DNA of 6,632 bases. Origin: JAICYJ01 sp036263035 (GTDB lineage Bacteria; Actinomycetota; Thermoleophilia; Gaiellales; JAICJC01). The notes beneath the pieces are model-generated. The model worked only from the letters and a program-made list of their open reading frames with translations, was not told the DNA's origin and did not search any database. The first letter of the stretch is position 1, and the number at the start of each line of letters is the position of its first letter. The stretch lies in the NCBI GenBank assembly GCA_036263035.1, contig DATAHR010000080.1:1-6632 (forward strand), given 5' to 3'. Below are positions 1 to 5,115 of this stretch, one piece after another. A program made the position numbers and the translations under genes.

Positions 1-194
1 GCGATCTCGTTCGCGGCCACCAGATGGTGGTGGGCACGGGCATATCGAACGGCGACCTGCTCCGCGGGGTGCGCTACTTCGCGGAGGGCGCCCGGACGCA
101 GTCCATCGTTCTGTGCTCGCGGTGCAACCGGGTGCGGTTCATCGACTCGATCCACCTCTTCTCACGCGACCGCCACGAGGAGATCCGCCTGTGA
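1..194 (+). CDS. glpX: Class II fructose-1,6-bisphosphatase GlpX, C-terminal end (5' partial)
   Basis: This is the last 63 residues of a gene that enters from the left edge; the reading frame starts at base 3 and ends at TGA 192-194. GlpX enzymes hydrolyse fructose-1,6-bisphosphate to fructose-6-phosphate in the cytoplasm, the committed step of gluconeogenesis. The sequence shows the family's C-terminal block: DLVRG, then GTGISNGDLLRGVRYF (canonical form ATGITDGELLKGVRYF), then GARTQSIVL and VRFIDSIHLF, which corresponds to the usual VRxIExxH tail. Where many homologues read RSKSGT, this protein has CSRCN, adding a CxxC pair. The stop codon overlaps the GTG start of the next gene (GTGA), so the two are probably translationally coupled. 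The family call rests on memory of the C-terminal motif; the catalytic part lies outside the window. Confidence 0.88.
   Translation, partial: DLVRGHQMVVGTGISNGDLLRGVRYFAEGARTQSIVLCSRCNRVRFIDSIHLFSRDRHEEIRL
177..183 (+). promoter_or_regulatory. Shine-Dalgarno site deciding the GTG start of the crotonase gene
   Basis: GAGGAGA lies seven bases before GTG 191-193, within the last glpX codons. It is the best ribosome binding site near this gene and favours GTG 191 over the in-frame ATG at 113, which would overlap glpX by about 80 bases and add a non-homologous N-terminus. Confidence 0.75.
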
Positions 195-1030
195 CGGTCG
201 AGCCGCAGCTCTACGAGCTGCACGACCTGGCACGCGAGCGGGGCATCGAGGACTACCGGCGGCTGTCGAAGGCCGAGCTGCTGGAGGCCATCGGCGACCT
301 GCCCGAGCCGCCGCCGACCGCCGTTGAGACGGAGGTGAGGGACGGGCTCGCGATCCTGACGCTGCGCGGCCAGGGCGGCGAGAACGCGCTGGCGCTGGAG
401 ACGATCGAGCAGCTGGCGGACGAGGTGGAGCGCCTGTCCGGCGACCAGGCCGTGCGGGTGGTGGCCATCACCGGCGCCGGCACGCGGGTCTTCTGCGCCG
501 GAGCCGACCTGCCGCGCGTCCGCGGCCTGCCGGGCGCCGAGGTGACCGAGCGGGGCAGCCGTGCATGCGACCGGATCGCCGCGGCGCCGGTGCCGACGCT
601 CGCGCTGATGAACGGCCACGCCGTGGGCGGAGGGATCGACCTGGCGCTTGCGTGCGACTGGCGGATCGCGGCGCAGGGCGCGAAGCTCCGGTTCATCCAC
701 AACGAGCTGGGCTACTGCCCGCCGTGGGGCGGCGCCCAACGGCTGAGCCGGCTGCTCGGGGCGGGGGCGGCGCTGCGCCTGTTCGCGACGTGCGAGGTGC
801 TGTCGGCGGACGAGGCGCGGACGATGGGCCTGGTGGACGCGGTGCTCCCCAGGGAGAAGCTGCTGGGGAGGGCCGAGAGCCTGGCCGGACGCGTGGCCAG
901 ATCCGACCGGGCGGCGGTGGCGGCCACCAAGCCGCTGCTGGGCGGCAGGGAGGCGACCGGCCACGAGGGGGCGTTCGCAGCGCTGTGGGATGCGAACGCT
1001 GGGGAGCAGGCCGCTACCATGGAGCCATGA
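191..1030 (+). CDS. Enoyl-CoA hydratase/isomerase (crotonase) family protein with N-terminal Rho-N/SAP-like segment
   Basis: The protein has 279 residues from GTG 191. Residues about 6-35 (LYELHDLARERGI, then LSKAELLEAI) match the short helical pattern of the Rho termination factor N-terminal/SAP-like domain. A proline-rich linker follows (about 38-43), then a crotonase fold from about 45 to 275. The oxyanion-hole elements are FCAGADL (101-107) and GHAVGGGIDLALACD (142-156). At the two catalytic Glu positions of classical hydratase (rat Glu144/Glu164), this protein has Asp150 and Glu172. The block RFIHNELGYCPPWGGAQRL resembles the ECHDC1 ethylmalonyl-CoA decarboxylase-like branch (RFVHKEMGITPSWGGATRL from memory) more than typical hydratases, so a CoA-thioester decarboxylase or hydrolase role is possible. 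The substrate is unknown. The start overlaps the glpX stop, and the stop overlaps the next start (ATGA). Confidence 0.9.
   Translation: MTVEPQLYELHDLARERGIEDYRRLSKAELLEAIGDLPEPPPTAVETEVRDGLAILTLRGQGGENALALETIEQLADEVERLSGDQAVRVVAITGAGTRVFCAGADLPRVRGLPGAEVTERGSRACDRIAAAPVPTLALMNGHAVGGGIDLALACDWRIAAQGAKLRFIHNELGYCPPWGGAQRLSRLLGAGAALRLFATCEVLSADEARTMGLVDAVLPREKLLGRAESLAGRVARSDRAAVAATKPLLGGREATGHEGAFAALWDANAGEQAATMEP
1015..1020 (+). promoter_or_regulatory. Candidate -10 element for a leaderless start of the DUF59 gene
   Basis: TACCAT, preceded by GC, lies six bases before ATG 1027, inside the end of the crotonase gene. This matches the TAnnnT -10 box spacing of leaderless transcripts known in actinobacteria and Deinococcus, and the same GCTACCnT-N6-ATG arrangement precedes queG. 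No clear -35 is seen. The GGAG at 1021-1024 is too close (two bases) to be a good ribosome binding site, though coupling through ATGA could also serve. Confidence 0.4.
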
Positions 1031-1329
1031 GCCTCACCGAAGAACAGGTATTCGACGCGCTGCGGGTGGTCGAGGACCCGGAGCTCGGCATGGACGTCGT
1101 CGACCTGGGTCTGGTCTACGACGTGCGGGTCGAGGAGGGCGGGAAGGTCACGGTCACGTACTCGCTGACCTCGATGGGCTGCCCGGCCGGCGCGATGATC
1201 CAGGAGCAGATGCACGAGGTCGTGTCGTCGCTCGAGGGTGTGCAGGAGGTCGTCACCGACCTGACCTGGACGCCCCCGTGGTCGCCCGAGATGATGTCGG
1301 ACGACGCGAAGTTCGTGCTGGGCTTCTAG
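1027..1329 (+). CDS. MIP18/DUF59 family metal-sulfur cluster assembly factor
   Basis: This 100-residue protein belongs to the MIP18 (DUF59, PaaD/SufT-like) family, small cytosolic proteins linked to Fe-S cluster assembly or maturation of Fe-S enzymes. It shows the family signature: VEDPELGMDVVDLGLVYDV (residues 15-33), a beta strand pair (VTVTYSLT), and TSMGCP with the conserved Cys52. The C-terminal WTPPWSPEMMS block (81-91) is typical of the PaaD-like branch. ATG 1027 is chosen because it aligns the family N-terminus and overlaps the upstream stop as ATGA. The gene lies third in the glpX-crotonase unit. No other phenylacetate (paa) genes are present, so a PaaD role in ring oxygenation is not supported; a general Fe-S role is the safer reading. 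The stop codon TAG is inside the first palindrome. Confidence 0.9.
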   Translation: MSLTEEQVFDALRVVEDPELGMDVVDLGLVYDVRVEEGGKVTVTYSLTSMGCPAGAMIQEQMHEVVSSLEGVQEVVTDLTWTPPWSPEMMSDDAKFVLGF

Positions 1330-1353
1330 GGTCAGGCTTCAGCCTGACCCTAG
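1326..1353. repeat. Palindromic repeat A (13-bp perfect stem), possible terminator
   Basis: CTAGGGTCAGGCT (1326-1338) pairs perfectly with AGCCTGACCCTAG (1341-1353) across TC; in RNA the real loop would be about four bases. It includes the TAG stop of the DUF59 gene. No U-rich run follows on either strand, so classic intrinsic termination is uncertain. Its inner 22 bases (1329-1350) match palindrome B on the opposite strand at 19 of 22 positions. Confidence 0.85.
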
Positions 1354-1376
1354 GTTGAAACGCCACGGCCACAACC

Positions 1377-1400
1377 GGGGTCAGCCTGAACGCTGACCCC
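1377..1400. repeat. Palindromic repeat B (9-bp stem), inverted partner of A
   Basis: GGGGTCAGC (1377-1385) pairs with GCTGACCCC (1392-1400) around a six-base loop CTGAAC. Read on the minus strand, its core is the same unit as A with the asymmetric TTCAG centre, so the two units face each other 23 bases apart, like a REP/BIME pair. It contains the stop codon and last six codons of the minus-strand gene and may act as that gene's terminator stem. Confidence 0.8.
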
Positions 1401-2025
1401 CGCGAACCGCGACGAGCCGCTCCCGCAGCGCCGCGAGATACCCCTCCCGCGTCCCGTCGTCCACGCTGTCGGCCGCGTAGGCGATGAACGGCTCGAGCAC
1501 CTGCATGCCACAGTAGGCGAACGTCCCCCAAAGCAGCGGATGCAGCACCGCCTCGACCGATCCGGCCCGGCCGCCCGGCTCGAACTCCTCCCGCTCGTAG
1601 GACGACGTGAACACCGCGAGCGCCCGCACGTGGTCGAGCGGCCCCGTCCACGGCTCGTACCCCGGGTACTCGTAGGCGAGCCCGTTGACGAACACCCGGT
1701 CGATCCATCCCTTCGCCATGGCCGGCAACGAGAACCACCAGAGCGGCTGCACCATCACCAGCAGGTCGGTGCTGCGCAGGAGCTCCACGTGACGCGCGAC
1801 GTCGGGCGCGAGCGTGCCCGTACGGACCGCGTGCAGCTGCTCCTCCATCGGACGCAGCCGAGCGGGATCCTCGCGGTCGGTGAAGTCGTCGGGCGAGAGT
1901 CGCGGGTCGAACCCCTCCGCGTAGAGGTCGAGCAGCGTCGCGTCGAGCGTCTCGGCGGCCGTGCGCGCGAGGGCGGCGGCGAACGAGGTCGGCTCCGGGT
2001 GTGAGAGGACGACGAGCGGCGTCAC
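1381..2025 (-). CDS. NAD(P)H:quinone oxidoreductase-type flavoprotein (flavodoxin-2 fold)
   Basis: The 214-residue protein matches the flavodoxin-like NQO/MdaB/KefF family, FMN- or FAD-dependent cytoplasmic reductases that pass two electrons from NAD(P)H to quinones or similar acceptors. The N-terminal strand and phosphate-binding loop read VVLSHPEPTSFAAALA (5-20). The diagnostic central block DLLVMVQPLWWFSLPAMAKGWIDRVF spans 87-112. Further on are the VFTSSYERE strand (138-146) and GTFAYCGMQVLEPF (167-180), all in family order and at normal length. The start is GTG 2025; an in-frame TAG lies twelve bases upstream, so no longer start exists. There is no Shine-Dalgarno, but TAGACT sits six bases before the start, suggesting a leaderless mRNA. 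The last codons and stop fall in palindrome B. The physiological substrate cannot be read from the sequence. Confidence 0.9.
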   Translation of the reverse strand: MTPLVVLSHPEPTSFAAALARTAAETLDATLLDLYAEGFDPRLSPDDFTDREDPARLRPMEEQLHAVRTGTLAPDVARHVELLRSTDLLVMVQPLWWFSLPAMAKGWIDRVFVNGLAYEYPGYEPWTGPLDHVRALAVFTSSYEREEFEPGGRAGSVEAVLHPLLWGTFAYCGMQVLEPFIAYAADSVDDGTREGYLAALRERLVAVRGGQRSG

Positions 2026-2031
2026 CCGGCG

Positions 2032-2037
2032 AGTCTA
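2032..2037 (-). promoter_or_regulatory. Candidate -10 box (TAGACT) for the quinone oxidoreductase gene
   Basis: On the minus strand TAGACT is followed by six bases and the GTG start, the spacing expected for a leaderless transcript. No convincing -35 is visible. It overlaps a -10-like box on the plus strand at 2036-2041. Confidence 0.45.
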
Positions 2038-2041
2038 GAGT
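2036..2041 (+). promoter_or_regulatory. Candidate -10 box (TAGAGT) for the lipoprotein gene
   Basis: TAGAGT on the plus strand shares the central TA with the minus-strand box, making a two-way promoter core. A transcript would start near 2048 and leave a leader of about 23 bases to ATG 2071 or about 50 to ATG 2098. No -35 is evident. Confidence 0.35.
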
Positions 2042-2055
2042 GATGGTCGGGGCAC

Positions 2056-2067
2056 GTTCCCGGGAAC
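2056..2067. promoter_or_regulatory. 12-bp perfect palindrome, candidate operator
   Basis: GTTCCCGGGAAC is perfectly self-complementary and lies between the divergent start regions of the quinone reductase and the lipoprotein, just downstream of the predicted plus-strand transcription start. That is a position where a bound dimeric repressor would block the lipoprotein transcript. No regulator gene is in the window, so the binding protein is unknown. Confidence 0.35.
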
Positions 2068-2070
2068 CGT

Positions 2071-2520
2071 ATGGCCGGCCGGGGCGTCAAATCGGTGATG
2101 CGACGAACTTCGCTTTCCACACCGCTCGTTCTGATTCTGGTGCTCGCCGCCGCATGCGGCAACGGCGCCTCAGCCGGCAGCGGCGGTGGCACGACCGCCC
2201 TGCCGCCGGGCACGATCTCGGGGAGCGTGGTGGGCTACCGGTCCGCCGATCGCAATCACACCACGCCGCAGCCGCAGGTCACCGTCCAGGCCTACACCCG
2301 CGCGTTCCCCTACATCGGCCCGGTCACCGCCGACCGCCCGCACCCGGTCGCCCGCGCAGTTACCGACACCAACGGGCACTTCGAGATAGACGGCCTCACG
2401 CCCGGCCACCGCTACTTCCTGCTGTTCGGGGCAGCCACCGCGAAATGGGTCACGCTCGGCCAGCAGCACGGCGCCACCGTCACCGCCGCGCTCTGCCAGG
2501 ACTGTCCGCTGCCGATGTAG
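2071..2520 (+). CDS. Small secreted lipoprotein with carboxypeptidase-regulatory-like beta-sandwich
   Basis: The product is 149 residues from ATG 2071. An in-frame ATG at 2098 would give MRRTSLSTPLVLILVLAAAC, a more typical lipoprotein signal, so the true length may be 140. Neither start has a strong ribosome binding site; I keep the outer one for extent only. Residues after two arginines form a hydrophobic stretch ending in AAAC, an acceptable lipobox with the lipidated Cys at residue 29 of the long form. A Gly/Ser-rich linker follows. The rest (GTISGSVV, VTVQAY, ARAVTDTNGHFEIDGLTPGHRYFLLF) matches the TD-xxG-F-I-x-GL-x-PG-x-Y pattern of CarboxypepD-reg/CNA-B-like folds, here probably an extracytoplasmic binding module. 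The C-terminus carries a CQDC pair. The gene ends five bases from the stop of the convergent FN3 gene. Specific function is not recognised. Confidence 0.75.
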   Translation: MAGRGVKSVMRRTSLSTPLVLILVLAAACGNGASAGSGGGTTALPPGTISGSVVGYRSADRNHTTPQPQVTVQAYTRAFPYIGPVTADRPHPVARAVTDTNGHFEIDGLTPGHRYFLLFGAATAKWVTLGQQHGATVTAALCQDCPLPM

Positions 2521-2525
2521 CGCTG

Positions 2526-4994
2526 CTACCCGCCGAACCGCTGCACCAGCTGGTTCTGCGCGCTGTCGCTGTTCGTCAGCAGCAGGTCGGGGAAGGCGTC
2601 GACCGCCTCCGGCGACGTCTCCAGGAACCGCATGTTGTAGTTCGAGATGCCGTCGTTGATCACCTCGCGCATCTTCGCGGCCGTGTTGATGATGCCGTTG
2701 CCCGCGGTCTGGAACCCGATCACCGCGCCACTCTGCAGGGCGATCTGCATGGTCTGTGCGGCCGGCGCACTCCACTGGCTGTATGGCCCGAGCGACCCGT
2801 CGGCGTTGACCTTCGGCTGCAGGTTGGTCGTCATCGACCACAGCCGGTCACCGTGGGCGGCCGACTCGCTGGCGGCGAGTCGCTGGGCGGACGCGTAGGC
2901 GTCGTTGAAGAGAGGCCCGTAGGCGATCGCCGAGGGGACGACCTTGAGGTTGCTCAGCTGCAGCTGGATGGCGTTATGCCATGCCGACTCGATGTCGTTG
3001 CGGTTCGACTGCAGCTTGTCGGCATTGGTCGTGCCGGAGCTGGCATGCGCGAGCCACTCCGTCTGGTTCGTCGCCGCCCGGTCATATGTGCCGTACACGC
3101 CCTTGTAGTACCCGGTGTACGTCCCCGAGCCGTATCCCACCTGCATCTCTGTGCCAAGGACGGTCGGCATCGCGATCGGCACGAACTCGACGTGATCGGC
3201 CCACGTGCCGCCAGCTCCGTCCGGCTGCGACAGATGGGCGTTCAGTGCGGTCATCAGGTCGGCGTAGTGGTAGGCGAGGTTCGGGCTCCACGGCACCGGC
3301 ACCAGCATCTCGCCCGGCCAGCGGTCGTTGCTCGGATCGGTCGAGATCAGGTCGAGGAACGGAACCGGGTGGTCGCTCGTCGTGGCCATCCACTGGGGCG
3401 CGTCGCCGCCGCACATGATGCGGATGACCACCCGGTAATGGTTGGCGGTGGCGTCCGCCAGCGAGGCATCCAGGTTGCCCCAGTTGTAGGTGGTCGCGTC
3501 TGGCTGGATCTGGAACCACCGCAGCATCACGGAGATGACTCCGAGCTGCGGGTGGGCGGCGTACTCCGGCCGGCTGTCGTCGGTCACCTGCCGCGATGCC
3601 ACTCCCGCCGGGAAGGGAGCGGAAGCGGTGGTGTCCGATGACCACGGCGACGTGTTGCCTGCAGCGTCAACGGCACGCACCGCGTACACCGACCCGGATC
3701 CGCCGCCGCCGTCCCTGAACACGGTCCCGGTCACGGTGCCGAGCGAGCTGCCGCCCCGCCGCACCTCGTAGGAGGCCACGCCTGTTCCCGAGTCGGTCGA
3801 CTGCGCCCACGACACCGCGGCGGCGCCGCCGGAGGCGTAGGCGAACACCCCGAGCGGCATGCTCGGCGGGGTGGTGTCGACCACCACCGTCACTGCGGCC
3901 GACTCCGCCGAGCGCCTCCCGAAGCGGTCGACGGCCGCCACGGTGTAGCTGTGGCTGCCCTCCGCCGCGGCCGTGTCGGTGTAGCCCGTGCTGCTGGCCG
4001 TGTCGATCGGCTGGCCGTCGCGGCTGATGCGATAGGTGATGGCGCCGGACGAATCGTCGGTGACCGCGTTCCAGGTCAGCTGCGGGTCGGCCGCCGGAGA
4101 CTGAGCGGCCAGGCCGGTGGGCGCAGCCGGCGGCGTCGCGTCGTAGGTCACGGTGGCGGCGGCGGACGGAGCGGACGTCGTGCCCAGGGCGTCATAGGCG
4201 GACACCGTGTAGCTGTAGGAGCCGGAGGCAGCGACGCCCGTGTCCGTGAAGGAAGTCGTCTGCGTCGTCCCTATCTGGGTGCCGTCCCGCATCACCTTGT
4301 ATCCGGCCACGCCGGTTCCGGCATCGGTCGCGGCGGCCCAGCTCAGCGCCGGCGGCGCCCCCGTGTCGGCCTGCGCGGGCTGCGGCGTTCCCGGCACGGA
4401 CGGTGGCGTGGTGTCGACGACGACCGTCCTCGCGGCCGAGGCGGGCGAGCGGTTGCCCGCGCCGTCCTCGGTCACCACGGTGTACGCATAGCTGCCGTCC
4501 GGCGCGCCGGTGTCGGTAAAGCCGGCCGTGCTCGTGAAGCCGCGCGACGCGCCGTCGCGGAAGACCTCATAGCGGCGAACCCCGGAGCCGCCGGTGTCCG
4601 TGGCCGGGCTCCACGAGAGCACCGGAGCGCTCGCGGTGGGCGTCACGGCGGAGATCGAGGACACCGCCGACGGTGCGATGGTGTCGTAGATCACCGTCAC
4701 GGCGGATGACGGGCTCGAGAGCTTGTTCCCGTTCGCCACCGAGCGGACGGTGTAGGAGTAGCTGCCGCTGGTCTTGAGGCCGTTGTCGGTGTACGTCAGC
4801 GCGGTGGTGCTGGCGATCTGCGTCCCGCCACGGTAGACGCGGTACCCGGCGGTCGCCCCCGCTGCGGGATTCCACTTGAGCACCGGCGCGGTGCGGGTGG
4901 GTGATGTCGCCGTCAGCCCGGTCGGCTTCGCCGGCCCGGTGGCCGCGAACGCGGTGGCCGCGAGGAGCGGCGCGCACACCAGCAGCGCCGCCAA
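2526..4994 (-). CDS. Secreted five-FN3 protein with C-terminal glycoside-hydrolase-like domain
   Basis: The open frame encodes 822 residues from TTG 4994. Residues 1-17 are a hydrophobic signal peptide ending AFA before ATGPAKP. Five fibronectin type III modules follow, at about 22-105, 108-195, 199-286, 290-374 and 378-460. Each starts with a Pro-rich linker (such as DTTPPS) and has the W near strand B and the SYxYTV strand. Residues about 462-822 resemble beta-galactosidase/GH42-like TIM barrels: MLRWFQIQPDATTYNW, LDASLADA, VVIRIMCGGDAPQWM. Glu616 in VLGTEMQVG is a candidate acid/base; Glu792 in RFLETSPE is another conserved-looking Glu. No sortase motif or transmembrane tail is seen, so release to the medium or loose wall binding is likely. 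A polysaccharide substrate is inference. The modules differ in codons, so duplication is not recent. An upstream out-of-frame ATG raises doubt about the exact start. Confidence 0.85.
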   Translation of the reverse strand: MAALLVCAPLLAATAFAATGPAKPTGLTATSPTRTAPVLKWNPAAGATAGYRVYRGGTQIASTTALTYTDNGLKTSGSYSYTVRSVANGNKLSSPSSAVTVIYDTIAPSAVSSISAVTPTASAPVLSWSPATDTGGSGVRRYEVFRDGASRGFTSTAGFTDTGAPDGSYAYTVVTEDGAGNRSPASAARTVVVDTTPPSVPGTPQPAQADTGAPPALSWAAATDAGTGVAGYKVMRDGTQIGTTQTTSFTDTGVAASGSYSYTVSAYDALGTTSAPSAAATVTYDATPPAAPTGLAAQSPAADPQLTWNAVTDDSSGAITYRISRDGQPIDTASSTGYTDTAAAEGSHSYTVAAVDRFGRRSAESAAVTVVVDTTPPSMPLGVFAYASGGAAAVSWAQSTDSGTGVASYEVRRGGSSLGTVTGTVFRDGGGGSGSVYAVRAVDAAGNTSPWSSDTTASAPFPAGVASRQVTDDSRPEYAAHPQLGVISVMLRWFQIQPDATTYNWGNLDASLADATANHYRVVIRIMCGGDAPQWMATTSDHPVPFLDLISTDPSNDRWPGEMLVPVPWSPNLAYHYADLMTALNAHLSQPDGAGGTWADHVEFVPIAMPTVLGTEMQVGYGSGTYTGYYKGVYGTYDRAATNQTEWLAHASSGTTNADKLQSNRNDIESAWHNAIQLQLSNLKVVPSAIAYGPLFNDAYASAQRLAASESAAHGDRLWSMTTNLQPKVNADGSLGPYSQWSAPAAQTMQIALQSGAVIGFQTAGNGIINTAAKMREVINDGISNYNMRFLETSPEAVDAFPDLLLTNSDSAQNQLVQRFGG

Positions 4995-5002
4995 CCGTCC
5001 CC

Positions 5003-5017
5003 CATGCTGTCGTCCCC
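5003..5017 (-). other. Upstream ATG with Shine-Dalgarno, out of frame with the FN3 gene
   Basis: On the minus strand GGGGA (5013-5017) precedes ATG (5003-5005) by seven bases, a good start signal. The frame is off by one. With one more G in the following G run (4999-5002), it would read MGGRLAALLVCAPLL, a normal signal peptide with a positive charge. The TTG start used otherwise has no positively charged N-terminus. Confidence 0.4.
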
Positions 5018-5049
5018 AGACGAGCAGTGTGTGCCCTTCGCCGTCGGAG

Positions 5050-5068
5050 CCGGGCGGACCGTGCCCGG
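5050..5068 (-). promoter_or_regulatory. Stem-loop in the predicted FN3-gene leader
   Basis: CCGGGC (5050-5055) and GCCCGG (5063-5068) form a six-base-pair stem with a seven-base loop, at the very 5' end of the predicted minus-strand transcript. It may stabilise the mRNA end. In this GC-rich DNA a chance stem is also plausible, and it does not look like a known riboswitch. Confidence 0.3.
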
Positions 5069-5072
5069 GGTG

Positions 5073-5101
5073 ACCCTACAGCAGCATCCGGAAAGTGACA
5101 A
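5073..5101 (-). promoter_or_regulatory. Candidate sigma-70-type promoter for the FN3/hydrolase gene
   Basis: On the minus strand TTGTCA (5096-5101) and TAGGGT (5073-5078) are separated by exactly 17 bases, the best two-box promoter in the window. The start of transcription would be near 5066, leaving a leader of about 70 bases. It lies just after the bioY stop, so the FN3 gene is probably transcribed independently of bioY. Confidence 0.55.
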
Positions 5102-5115
5102 CTATTGCAAGTGGT

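Noticed and set aside
74..964. Minus-strand open frame (296 codons) opposite the crotonase gene
   Set aside because: The translation is Arg/Gln/Ala-rich and low in complexity, mirrors the sense gene, and has no family signature.
1326..1353. Palindrome A as a standard intrinsic terminator
   Set aside because: The stem is strong but no U run follows on either strand, so I list it as a repeat with only possible terminator activity.
2001..3641. Long plus-strand open frame (546 codons) overlapping the lipoprotein and the FN3/hydrolase gene
   Set aside because: It is antisense to a protein with clear domains, runs through the lipoprotein in another frame, and its translation is Arg/His/Val-rich with no recognisable motif, as expected for a high-GC shadow frame.
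3951..4709. Plus-strand open frame (252 codons) opposite the FN3 modules
   Set aside because: A Gly/Arg-rich shadow of repeated FN3 coding sequence with no credible start or motif.
2526..4994. FN3 modules as DNA-level tandem repeats
   Set aside because: The similarity is at protein level; codons for the same motif (for example SGSYSYTV at residues 76-83 and 257-264) differ at synonymous sites, so no recent tandem duplication is evident.
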